Assembly (NCBI RefSeq): GCF_900078305.2
Contig: NZ_LT546028.1
Coordinates: 670,948-734,947, forward strand
DNA length: 64,000 nt
Origin: Corynebacterium bouchesdurhonense
GTDB taxonomy: Bacteria > Actinomycetota > Actinomycetes > Mycobacteriales > Mycobacteriaceae
Reading direction: 5' to 3'
The first letter of the stretch is position 1. Each line of letters starts with the position of its first letter. Below, in pieces: positions 36,337 to 43,403 of this stretch. The notes beneath the pieces are model-generated. The model saw nothing but the letters and a program-made list of their open reading frames with translations, was not told the DNA's origin and made no database searches. Position numbers and translations under genes: made by a program.

Positions 36337-37467
36337 ATGGGCGCAAACCACGAGGTACTTGAGCGGGTGCAGCGGCGCTTGGCGGACGAGCCGGACACCC
36401 CCACACCCGAGCGCCTAGCGGAGCTGATCCGCGAGGAAGCCGTAGTGATCAGCGACGTTGACGTGCTCGAGCTGATGCGGCGCCTGCGCGAGGAGACCAC
36501 CGGCGTCGGGCCCCTGGAGCCGCTGCTGGCGGCGGGCGACGTGACCGACATCTGCGTCAACGGCCCCGGGAAGGTGTTCGTGGACCGCGGCCGGGGCCTG
36601 GAGCGAGTGGAGGTGGCGGGCCTGGACACCGACAACGACGTGCGGCGTTTGGCCACCCGCCTCGCGCTGCGCTCAGGCAGGCGGTTGGATGACGCGCGGC
36701 CGTTCTGCGACGGCCACCTCACCCGCCCCGGCGGCACCCTGCTGCGCTTCCACGCGGTGCTCGCCCCGACGGCGAAGCCCGGCACCTGCCTCTCGCTGCG
36801 CGTGCTGCGCACAGCCACCGCCAGCCTGGACGATCTGCGCCGGCGCGGCTCGGTGGACACCGAGCGCGCGGACCTGCTGCGCGAGCTGGTGCGGCGGCGG
36901 AAAAGCTTCCTGGTGGTGGGCGGGACCGGGTCAGGCAAAACCACGCTGCTGTCCGCGCTGCTCGCCGAGGCTGGACCGGAGGAGCGCATCGTGGCCATCG
37001 AGGACACGCTCGAGCTCACACCCGCCCACCCGCACGTGGTGAACCTGACCACCCGCGCCGCCAACACCGAGGGCGCCGGCGAGATCAGCGTGGCGGACCT
37101 GGTGCGCCAGTCCCTGCGCATGCGACCCGACCGCATTGTGGTGGGCGAGATCCGCGGAGCCGAGGTGATCGACCTGCTCGCGGCGCTCAACACGGGGCAC
37201 GAGGGCGGCGCAGGCACCTTGCACGCCAACTCCATCCACGAGGTGCCCGCGCGCCTGGAGGCCCTCGCCGCGCTGGGCGGGCTCGACCGCGCCGGCCTGC
37301 ACGCCCAGCTGGCGGCGGCCGTGGACGCGGTGGTGGGGGTGAAGCGGCTTGTCGACGGCACCCGGCGCGTCCAGCAGATCGGCGTACTCGAGGGCCAGCC
37401 GGTCACGGTGCGGGTGGTGTGGGACGCCGAGACCGGGCCCGGCCCCGGCTACGGGGAGCTCGCATGA
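36337..37467 (+). CDS. tadA: TadA/CpaF-like secretion ATPase
   Basis: This 376-aa type II/IV secretion ATPase has the N-terminal helical domain (LREETTGVGPLEPLLAAGDV, TDICVNGPGKVFVDRG), Walker A GGTGSGKTT (about residue 197), IVAIEDTLEL, Walker B RPDRIVVGEIRGAE and GTLHANS. It would power the Tad pilus-like export machine. It overlaps the ssd stop (TGATG) and the tadB start (ATGA), so it is in one operon. Confidence 0.92.
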   Translation: MGANHEVLERVQRRLADEPDTPTPERLAELIREEAVVISDVDVLELMRRLREETTGVGPLEPLLAAGDVTDICVNGPGKVFVDRGRGLERVEVAGLDTDNDVRRLATRLALRSGRRLDDARPFCDGHLTRPGGTLLRFHAVLAPTAKPGTCLSLRVLRTATASLDDLRRRGSVDTERADLLRELVRRRKSFLVVGGTGSGKTTLLSALLAEAGPEERIVAIEDTLELTPAHPHVVNLTTRAANTEGAGEISVADLVRQSLRMRPDRIVVGEIRGAEVIDLLAALNTGHEGGAGTLHANSIHEVPARLEALAALGGLDRAGLHAQLAAAVDAVVGVKRLVDGTRRVQQIGVLEGQPVTVRVVWDAETGPGPGYGELA

Positions 37468-38228
37468 TGCCCGCCGCCATGCTCCCGGCCGGGGCGCTCG
37501 CGGTCAGCGCGCCGAGCCCCGCCAGCCGGCTCGGCGGCGCCGTCTCCCCGCGGGTGCGCCCCGCCGCCATCCCGGCGGGTGTTGCGACGGTGGCGCTCGC
37601 GGCGTTCGCGCTCGACCGCGCGGCGGTGGTCATCGCCGGACCCGCGGCCGCGGCCCCGGCGGTGCACACGGTGGCCAGGCGCCGCCGCGCCGGCGCCGCA
37701 CCCGCGGGGGCGGCGGCGGCCGCGGAATTCCCCGGTCCCCTCGCGGCCGCGCTCGGCGCCGGTGCCCCGCCCGCCGACGCCGCGTCCCGGGCCGCCGCCC
37801 ACCTGCCCGCTGACGCCCCGCCGGAGCTGCGGCGCGACGTGGTGCAGTTCACCGCCGCCGCGCAGCGCGGGGTGGCGCCGCAGCAGCTGGCCACCCCGGA
37901 GCTTTCGCGGGTGGCGGCGTTGTGGGCCCTGTCGATCTCCCGCGGCGTGCCGGTGACGCGCCTGCTCAGCCTCGCCCGCGACGAGATCGACCACACGCTC
38001 CGGCACCGCGCCGCCACGCACGCCGCCCTCGCCGGCCCGCGCACCACGGCGGCAGTACTGGCGCTGCTCCCGCTGGCGGGGATCGCCCTGGGCGCGGCGA
38101 TGGGGGCGCACCCGCTGCAGCTGCTGCTGTCGCCGGGCATCGGCGGGGCGCTGCTCGTGGGCGGCACCGCGCTGGTCTGCGCCGGCGTGGTGGCCTCGAG
38201 CCAAATCATCGGGAGGGCCGCCGCATGA
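37464..38228 (+). CDS. tadB: TadB-like membrane protein (reduced)
   Basis: This 254-aa protein has an N-terminal hydrophobic pair, a soluble helical T2SSF-like part (LWALSISRGVPVTRLLSLAR) and two C-terminal helices. It is Ala-rich and shorter than full TadB proteins. The ATG overlaps the tadA stop; a second ATG follows immediately. By position and topology it is the platform protein TadB (Rv3658c-like). Confidence 0.78.
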   Translation: MMPAAMLPAGALAVSAPSPASRLGGAVSPRVRPAAIPAGVATVALAAFALDRAAVVIAGPAAAAPAVHTVARRRRAGAAPAGAAAAAEFPGPLAAALGAGAPPADAASRAAAHLPADAPPELRRDVVQFTAAAQRGVAPQQLATPELSRVAALWALSISRGVPVTRLLSLARDEIDHTLRHRAATHAALAGPRTTAAVLALLPLAGIALGAAMGAHPLQLLLSPGIGGALLVGGTALVCAGVVASSQIIGRAAA

Positions 38229-38791
38229 TCCCCGTCACCGCCTCGCTGTTCGCGGCCGCGGCGCTCGCCGTCCCCTCGACGCTCCCGTCGCGCCGCCTGG
38301 GGGCGGGGGCGCGGGACCCGAAGCGCCCCCGGGACGGCCCGCCGGGGGCGCCTGCGGCGGCCGCGGAGCGCGCCGCGGGCGATATCGGGCTCTTCGCTGC
38401 CTGTGCCCAGGCGGGACTGCCGCCCGCCCTCGCCGCCGCGGCGGTCGCCGACACCTATGCCGGCGACACCAGCCCGTGGCACACCACCGCCGCGCTTCTG
38501 GCGCTCGGGGCCGATCCCGAGCGCGCCTGGTCCGAACTCCGCGCCCTGCCGGGCGGAGCCGACCTGGCCCACCTTGTCACCCTGTCCAACTCGTCGGGGG
38601 CCGCCCTCGCTGAATCGTGCGACCGCATTGCGGAACGCCTGCGCGAGGAAGCCGCCGACACCGCCACCGCCAAGGCGGAGCGGGCGGGCGTGCTCATTGC
38701 GATCCCGCTCACCGCCTTCTTCCTCCCGGCGTTCTTCGCGCTGGGGCTCGCACCCGTGGTGATCAGCCTCGGCGCGAGCCTCCTGCACTGA
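38225..38791 (+). CDS. tadC: TadC-like membrane protein (reduced)
   Basis: This 188-aa protein has LFAACAQAGLPPALAAAAVA, then SNSSGAALAESCDRIAERLR, typical of the T2SSF domain, and a C-terminal hydrophobic hairpin (IAIPLTAFFLPAFFALGLAP). It is the second, short platform protein of the actinobacterial Tad cluster (Rv3657c-like). Its start overlaps the tadB stop. Confidence 0.78.
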   Translation: MIPVTASLFAAAALAVPSTLPSRRLGAGARDPKRPRDGPPGAPAAAAERAAGDIGLFAACAQAGLPPALAAAAVADTYAGDTSPWHTTAALLALGADPERAWSELRALPGGADLAHLVTLSNSSGAALAESCDRIAERLREEAADTATAKAERAGVLIAIPLTAFFLPAFFALGLAPVVISLGASLLH

Positions 38792-38841
38792 GCGCCATAG
38801 CACTCCCCGCACATCACACACACTCACCGAAAGGACCTGCC

Positions 38842-39087
38842 ATGCACAACCAACTGCTCGCCGTCTCCGCGGCCGCTCACACCCGCGCCGCCGCCTGCGT
38901 CGACTTCACCGCCAACACGCTTAGGAAACTTCGTAGCGACGAGGGCATGAGCACCATCGAATACGCCTTTGGATCTTTGGCCGCCGCGGCCCTGGCAGGC
39001 GTGCTCTACATGGTGGTCAACGGCAACGGCGTCGTCTCCGGCATCGAGGGCGTGATCACCGACGCGCTGAGCAACACGCCCAAGTAG
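38842..39087 (+). CDS. Flp-pilin-like DUF4244 protein
   Basis: This 81-aa protein ends a basic N-part with DEGMSTIEYAFGSLAAAALAG, a prepilin-like G/MSTxEYA site followed by one membrane helix. This is the Flp-type pilin candidate of the cluster (Rv3656c family). AAAGGA lies upstream of ATG 38842. No prepilin peptidase gene lies in the window. Confidence 0.85.
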   Translation: MHNQLLAVSAAAHTRAAACVDFTANTLRKLRSDEGMSTIEYAFGSLAAAALAGVLYMVVNGNGVVSGIEGVITDALSNTPK

Positions 39088-39360
39088 ATGACCACGATCG
39101 AAACGGCCCTCTCGCTCGGCGTGCTGGTCAGCGTCGCCGCGGCGATCGTCGCCGGCATCGCCACCATGGCCGCCTACGTTTCTGCGGTGGATATCGCCGG
39201 GGCCGCGGCCCGCGCCGCCGCCATCGGGGTCGCCTACGAGCCGTCCCGGGGCAGCGTCTCGCTCGCGGAATCCGGCGGGCTGGTCACCGCCACCGCCGCG
39301 GTACCCGCCGCTATCGGTACCATGCGCGCCGCCGCCGTCTTCCCGGTGGAGTTCCAGTGA
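39088..39360 (+). CDS. TadE-like pseudopilin
   Basis: This 90-aa protein begins MTTIETALSLGVLVSVAAAI, with Thr-Ile-Glu before the hydrophobic helix as in TadE/TadF pseudopilins. It starts right after the pilin stop and overlaps the next gene by 4 bp. It is probably a minor component of the Tad structure. Confidence 0.8.
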   Translation: MTTIETALSLGVLVSVAAAIVAGIATMAAYVSAVDIAGAAARAAAIGVAYEPSRGSVSLAESGGLVTATAAVPAAIGTMRAAAVFPVEFQ

Positions 39361-39677
39361 AGCGCCTGCTTCGCGACGACGGCTCCGCCACCGTGACCTC
39401 CGCCGGCATCATCGCCGCGGTGGCGGTGCTCGCCCTGGCCGTCGCCGCGGTGGTCGCAGGCGTGGCGGACAGCCACCGGGCGCGGGTGGCGGCGGATCTC
39501 GCCGCCGTCGCGGGGGCCACCGCTTACTACGCGGGCGCCGACACCTGCGCCGCGGCAGCGCGGACCGCCGAGCTCAACGGCGCGCAGCTTCACGGCTGCG
39601 AGGTGGCCGGGGGCGACGTGGTTGTGGGCGCGGCTCGCGGGCGGGCCACCGCCAACGCCAGGGCCGGCCCGGGCTAG
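39357..39677 (+). CDS. Rv3654c-type TadE/TadG-like protein
   Basis: This 106-aa protein (DDGSATVTSAGIIAAVAVLA) has one N-terminal helix, an Ala-rich RVAADLAAVAGAT segment and two later Cys (TCAAAA, GCEVAG). It fits the 'helicase/secretion neighbourhood TadE-like' family. It is the last gene of the Tad operon and converges on the helicase gene 13 bp away. Confidence 0.8.
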   Translation: MKRLLRDDGSATVTSAGIIAAVAVLALAVAAVVAGVADSHRARVAADLAAVAGATAYYAGADTCAAAARTAELNGAQLHGCEVAGGDVVVGAARGRATANARAGPG

Positions 39678-41529
39678 CCGGTGCGCCCCCTCAGCCGGCG
39701 GTCATGGTCACGAGTGCGCCGAGCAGCTTCAGGGCGGCGTGCTTGTCCAGCGGCTGGTTGCCGTTGCCGCACTTCGGCGATTGGACGCAGGACGGGCAGC
39801 CGTCTTCGCATTCGCAGGAGCGCACCGCCTCGTACGTCGCCGTGATCCACTCGTGGAAGCGGGCGAAGCCCTCGTCCGCGAAGCCGGCGCCGCCCGGGTG
39901 GCCGTCGTAGACGAACACCGTGGGCAGCATCGTGTCCTGGTGCAGGGCGGTGGACACGCCGCCGATGTCCCAGCGGTCGCACGTGGCCAACAGCGGCAGC
40001 AGCCCGATGGCGGCGTGCTCGGCGGCGTGCAGCGCGCCGGGTACCTCGCCCGGTGTGATGCCCATGGCGTCGAGGGCGAGCGGGTCGATGGTGTACGCCA
40101 CCGCCCTGGTGGTGAGCCGCTGTTCGGGCAGGTCGAGGGGGATGTGCTCGCTCACGGTGCCGTCGGCAAGCCGCACCACGTACCCGGTCACGCGGTCGGT
40201 CACCTCCACATCCACGTTGGCCACCCACAGGCCCGGGGACGGGTTCACCAGCGCAGACGGCTCGCCGAGGATGGTGATGTCCGTGGTCGAGCGGGCCTGG
40301 GTGGAGTAGTCCGGCTGCTCGGGCACCACCAGCGCCACGTATTCCTCCAGGTCGAGGGCTTGCACTACGAAGTGCTCGCCCTGGTGGATGTACACGGCGC
40401 CGTCGTGCACCTGGCTCATCGCCCGCGCCGCGTCGACGGTGCCGAGGAGGCGCCCGTCGGTGACGTCCACGATGGCCACCTCGTGGCCCGAGCCCCCGCG
40501 CAGGGACACGGACGAGTGCGCAGTCTCCGGGGCCAGCTCGCCCTCGAGGCGCGGCACGGCGTAGTAGCGGTCCCCGCGCCGGCGCAGGTAGCCGGCCCGG
40601 GTGAGCTCGTCGACCACTTCGGCGGCGCGGAACGCCTCCACGTCCGCCGGGCTCAACGGCCGCTCCACCGCGGCGCAGTAGACGTGGCCGCGCAGGATGT
40701 AGGGGTTGGCTGGGTTGAACACGCTGCTTTCCACCGGCCGGCCCAACAGGGCCTCGGGGTGGTGCACCAGGTAGGTGTCCATCGGGTCGTCGCGGCCCAC
40801 CAGCACAACCATCGCGTGCTGGCCGCGCCGCCCCGCGCGCCCAGCCTGCTGGCGAAAGGAGGCTACCGTGCCGGGAAAGCCGGCCATCACCACGGCATCT
40901 AGGCCGCCCACGTCGATGCCCAGCTCGAGGGCGTTGGTGGTGGCCATGCCGAGCAGCTCACCCTCGTCCAGCGCGCGCTCGAGCCTCCGGCGGTCCTCCG
41001 CCAGGTAGCCGGCTCGGTAGGAGGCGATGCGCGGGGCGAAGTCGGGCCGGCCCAGCAGCACCAGCTCCTCCTGGGTGCGCATGGCCACGGTCTCGGCGGC
41101 GCGGCGCGAGCGCACGAACGTCAAGGTGCGCGCGCCCTCGTCCACCAGCTTGGCCATGATGCCAGCTGCCTCCGTGGTGGCGGGGTAGCGCACTGGCGCG
41201 CCGAGCTCGTCCTCCGCGCCCTCGATGAAGCCGGGCTCCCACAGGGCGATGGTGCGCTCGCCGGTGGGGGCGCCGTCCTCGGTGACCGCGGCGACTGGGC
41301 GCCCGCACAACCGCGACGCCTGGCCGGCGGGGTCGGCCGCGGTGGCGGAGGCGAACACGATGGTGGGGTGCGCGCCGTAGGCGGCGGCGATGCGCAGGAG
41401 GCGGCGCAGCACGAGGGAGACGTTCGCGCCGAAGACCCCGCGGTAGGTGTGGCACTCGTCCACCACCACAAATCGCAGGTGGCGCAGCAGCCGCGCCCAC
41501 CGCGGGTGGGCGGCCAGGATGCCGGCGTG

Positions 41530-41732
41530 GAGCATGTCCGGGTTGGTGAACACGAAGCGGGTCTGCTCGCGGATGCCGGGGCGGGCCTCGGCATCCGCGA
41601 GCAGACCCGCTTCGTGTTCACCAACCCGGACATGCTCGGTTCCGACCAGCTGCACGCCACCGCGGAGATGGTGCGCAGCCCCTCGGCGCCGCGCACCATC
41701 TCCGCGGTGGCGTGCAGCTGGTCGGAACCGAG
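41530..41732. repeat. Two adjacent large inverted repeats (49 bp and 42 bp arms)
   Basis: 41530-41578 and 41589-41637 are perfect reverse complements with a 10-nt spacer. 41635-41676 and 41691-41732 are perfect reverse complements with a 14-nt spacer. They abut, sharing CTC, inside the helicase gene. Each arm's sense copy is normal helicase coding sequence. Confidence 0.95.
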
Positions 41733-41909
41733 GGCCTTGGTGGGCGTGAGGTACATGGCGCAGGCGGTTGGGTCCGCGGCCAGGGCGGACAGCACCGGCA
41801 GCTGGTAGCCGAGCGACTTGCCGGAAGACGTGCCGGTGGCAATCACCACGTCCGTGCCGGCCCACGCGAGCTCGGCGCAGGCGGCTTGGTGGGAGAAGGG
41901 GCGTTGAAT

Positions 41910-41927
41910 GGAGGCGTCGATAAGCAA
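41910..41927 (-). repeat. Dispersed 18-mer copy (16/18) in the helicase gene
   Basis: GGAGGCGTCGATAAGCAA is the reverse complement with two changes, read LLIDAS in the gene. Confidence 0.8.
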
Positions 41928-42177
41928 ACGCTCCAAGCTCGGCTCAACCCACGCCGGCCACTCGCCGTAGGTGGCGGGGGACGCCGGCACCGTCTCCACG
42001 TGCGTGAGCGTGGAGTTGGGGAAGCGCCGGCGCAGCGCCTCGAGCAGCTCCCCGCCGAATCCGTGCCCCGCCGTCATGTCTGCCACCCAACCAACGTTAG
42101 CCACCGCGCGGGCAAAGGCGTGCCGGCGGTCGCGTTTCGTGGCAGACTAGTGGACGGTCACAGATTTTGTGTGCGCC

Positions 42178-42297
42178 CTTAAACAGGTGCTCGCGAGGAT
42201 TGTGTACGCGGGCACCAGGTCTTTCGAAAACGGTTTTTCGAAGTCCTGGTGGACGGAAAACCAAATCAATCACATGTTTTGAAAGGTCTCACTGACA
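42178..42297 (+). promoter_or_regulatory. Long 5' leader of the cold-shock gene
   Basis: The 120 bp before cspA lack a gene and hold AT-richer DNA. A near-repeat pair AGGTCTTTCGAAAACGG / TTTTTCGAAGTCCTGG can fold around TTCGAAAACGGTTTTTCGAA (42222-42241). Long structured leaders are usual for csp genes. GAAAGG about 15 nt before the ATG is the only ribosome-site candidate. Confidence 0.4.
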
Positions 42298-42501
42298 ATG
42301 GCAACTGGCACCGTCAAGTGGTTTAACGCTGAGAAGGGATACGGCTTCATCGCCCCGAACGATGGCTCCGCCGACCTGTTCGTCCACTACTCCGAGATCC
42401 AGGGCTCGGGCTTCCGCACGCTGGAGGAGAACCAGCAGGTGGAGTTTGAAATCGGCGAGGGCGCGAAGGGCCCCCAGGCGCAGCAGGTGCACGTTATCTA
42501 A
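42298..42501 (+). CDS. cspA: Cold-shock protein CspA
   Basis: This 67-aa OB-fold protein has RNP1 KGYGFIAP and RNP2 DLFVHYSEI, the RNA-binding motifs of bacterial cold-shock proteins. It acts as an RNA chaperone. It is monocistronic, with a long leader and a terminator directly after. Confidence 0.95.
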   Translation: MATGTVKWFNAEKGYGFIAPNDGSADLFVHYSEIQGSGFRTLEENQQVEFEIGEGAKGPQAQQVHVI

Positions 42502-42524
42502 GCGTCGCGCGCCGAGCCTGAATT

Positions 42525-42551
42525 AGCCCCCGTTTTTAAGCGGGGGCTTTT
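42525..42551 (+). terminator. Terminator after cspA
   Basis: AGCCCCCG and CGGGGGCT form an 8-bp stem followed by TTTTG. Confidence 0.85.
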
Positions 42552-42567
42552 GCTTGTCGACGCACCC
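42550..42567 (+). repeat. Dispersed 18-mer copy (17/18), intergenic
   Basis: TTGCTTGTCGACGCACCC differs at one base. It lies just after the cspA terminator, between convergent genes. Confidence 0.9.
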
Positions 42568-42579
42568 TTGAAGCGCCGC

Positions 42580-43212
42580 CTAGATAACCGACACGCCCTG
42601 GCGGACGTCGCGCCACTCCGAGATCCGCACCTGGGCCCACCGGATGAGCGCCCCCACCAGCGAGCCGACCACGAGGCCGGCGATCATGGCCAGGAACGGG
42701 TAATCCGCCAGCAGCGCGCCGCCGACGTAGCCGCTGCCCACGCCGATGAGGGACCACAGGATCACGCCGAGCGTGTCGTAGAAGAAGAACGCCCCCCAGC
42801 GGTACTGCACGGATCCGAGCACGATGGTGGCCACCCAGCGCACCCACGGCAGGAAGCGGCCCACGATGATGGTGATGCCGGCGCCGCGCTTCATGTTGCG
42901 GCGCACCCAGGTGATGGCCTGGCCCGCTTTGGAGGCCGGGTCCAGGCGCTCCACGTAGCCGATGAGCTTGCCGCCCATGGCGAAGCACAAGTTGTCGCCG
43001 ATCATGCCGCCCGCCACCGAGGCGGCGAACACCCCCCACAGGTTGGGTACGCCCTGCGAGGCGGAGAACGCGCCGGAGAGGTTGAGCACCGTCTCGCTGG
43101 GCAACAGCGGGCACAGGGCGTCGCCGATGATGATGAGGCTGACCAGGGGGTAGTACAGCGGCATGCCCATCAGGGAGTGGAGGAACTCGACGAGTGTGTC
43201 GACGATGCTCAT
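42580..43212 (-). CDS. DedA-family membrane protein
   Basis: This 210-aa protein has the DedA/SNARE-associated domain: GDALCPLLPSETVLNLSGAF, MIGDNLCFAMG and the signature GRFLPWVRWVATIVLGSVQY. Family members move lipids across the membrane and support envelope homeostasis. ATG 43212 has AAGGAGGT 4 nt upstream, a strong site that decides the start over the longer frame to 43233. Confidence 0.9.
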   Translation of the reverse strand: MSIVDTLVEFLHSLMGMPLYYPLVSLIIIGDALCPLLPSETVLNLSGAFSASQGVPNLWGVFAASVAGGMIGDNLCFAMGGKLIGYVERLDPASKAGQAITWVRRNMKRGAGITIIVGRFLPWVRWVATIVLGSVQYRWGAFFFYDTLGVILWSLIGVGSGYVGGALLADYPFLAMIAGLVVGSLVGALIRWAQVRISEWRDVRQGVSVI

Positions 43213-43403
43213 GCAACCTCCTTCAGCGAGCAACCACGGCGGAACACCTCCGCGAGTGTAGCCCCCGGGGGTGAGGTGTTCGAGACCGCGCCGTCAATAG
43301 CGTCTGATACAAATAGGGGAGTTTGAGCTACCGGCGCGTGTCCTTATATATAGGTGCTGTTCCAGGGCCGGTAACAACGTTCGAAGTGAGGTGTCAGCGC
43401 GGC
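43213..43403. promoter_or_regulatory. Divergent region dedA / topA
   Basis: This 191-bp gap lies between the DedA gene and topA. GATACAAAT (43306-43314) and TTATATATAGG (43342-43352) are AT-rich and could be -10 regions for topA. No clear operator is seen. Confidence 0.35.

Larger units (their letters stand above)
35179..36337 (+). pseudogene. ssd: Ssd/CpaE-like P-loop protein, broken in two frames
   Basis: The 5' part (35179-35523, 114 aa) is a receiver-like N-terminal domain starting MPQMQLTNSQRG. The 3' part (35663-36337) is a MinD/CpaE-type ATPase beginning RVVALVGAAGGVGVSTLGAS, with the deviant Walker A common in Ssd, and DRTV-type later motifs. Between them are stop codons at 35521 and 35530, a frame change of +1 and a G/C-only hairpin region. 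In mycobacteria Ssd is a septum-site/Tad-linked protein at this locus (helicase/secretion neighbourhood CpaE-like family). Either a real inactivation or an assembly error; other artefacts in this window favour the latter. Confidence 0.7.
39691..42077 (-). pseudogene. DEAH-box helicase of the Tad neighbourhood, broken by inverted repeats
   Basis: The N-part (from ATG 42077; GTG 42104 is an alternative) has the helicase start, ATGTSSGKSLGYQLP (Walker A-like) and LTPTKALGSDQLHATAEMVR. The C-part has GIREQTRFVFTNPDMLHAGIL, VVDECHTYRGVFGAN (DECH box), FASATA, LELGIDVGGLDAVV and QQAGRAGRRGQ, then the family's Cys-rich end CECEDGCPSCVQSPKCGNGN. The two parts are in different frames, and 41530-41732 between them consists of two large hairpins. 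This is the superfamily 2 helicase that accompanies Tad genes in actinobacteria (TIGR03817-type). The break is probably an assembly artefact, so the organism may have an intact gene. Confidence 0.85.

Noticed and set aside
41368..41808. A plus-strand frame containing helicase-like residues (IREQTRFVFTNPDM)
   Set aside because: It arises only because the inverted repeat puts a copy of helicase coding sequence on the plus strand.
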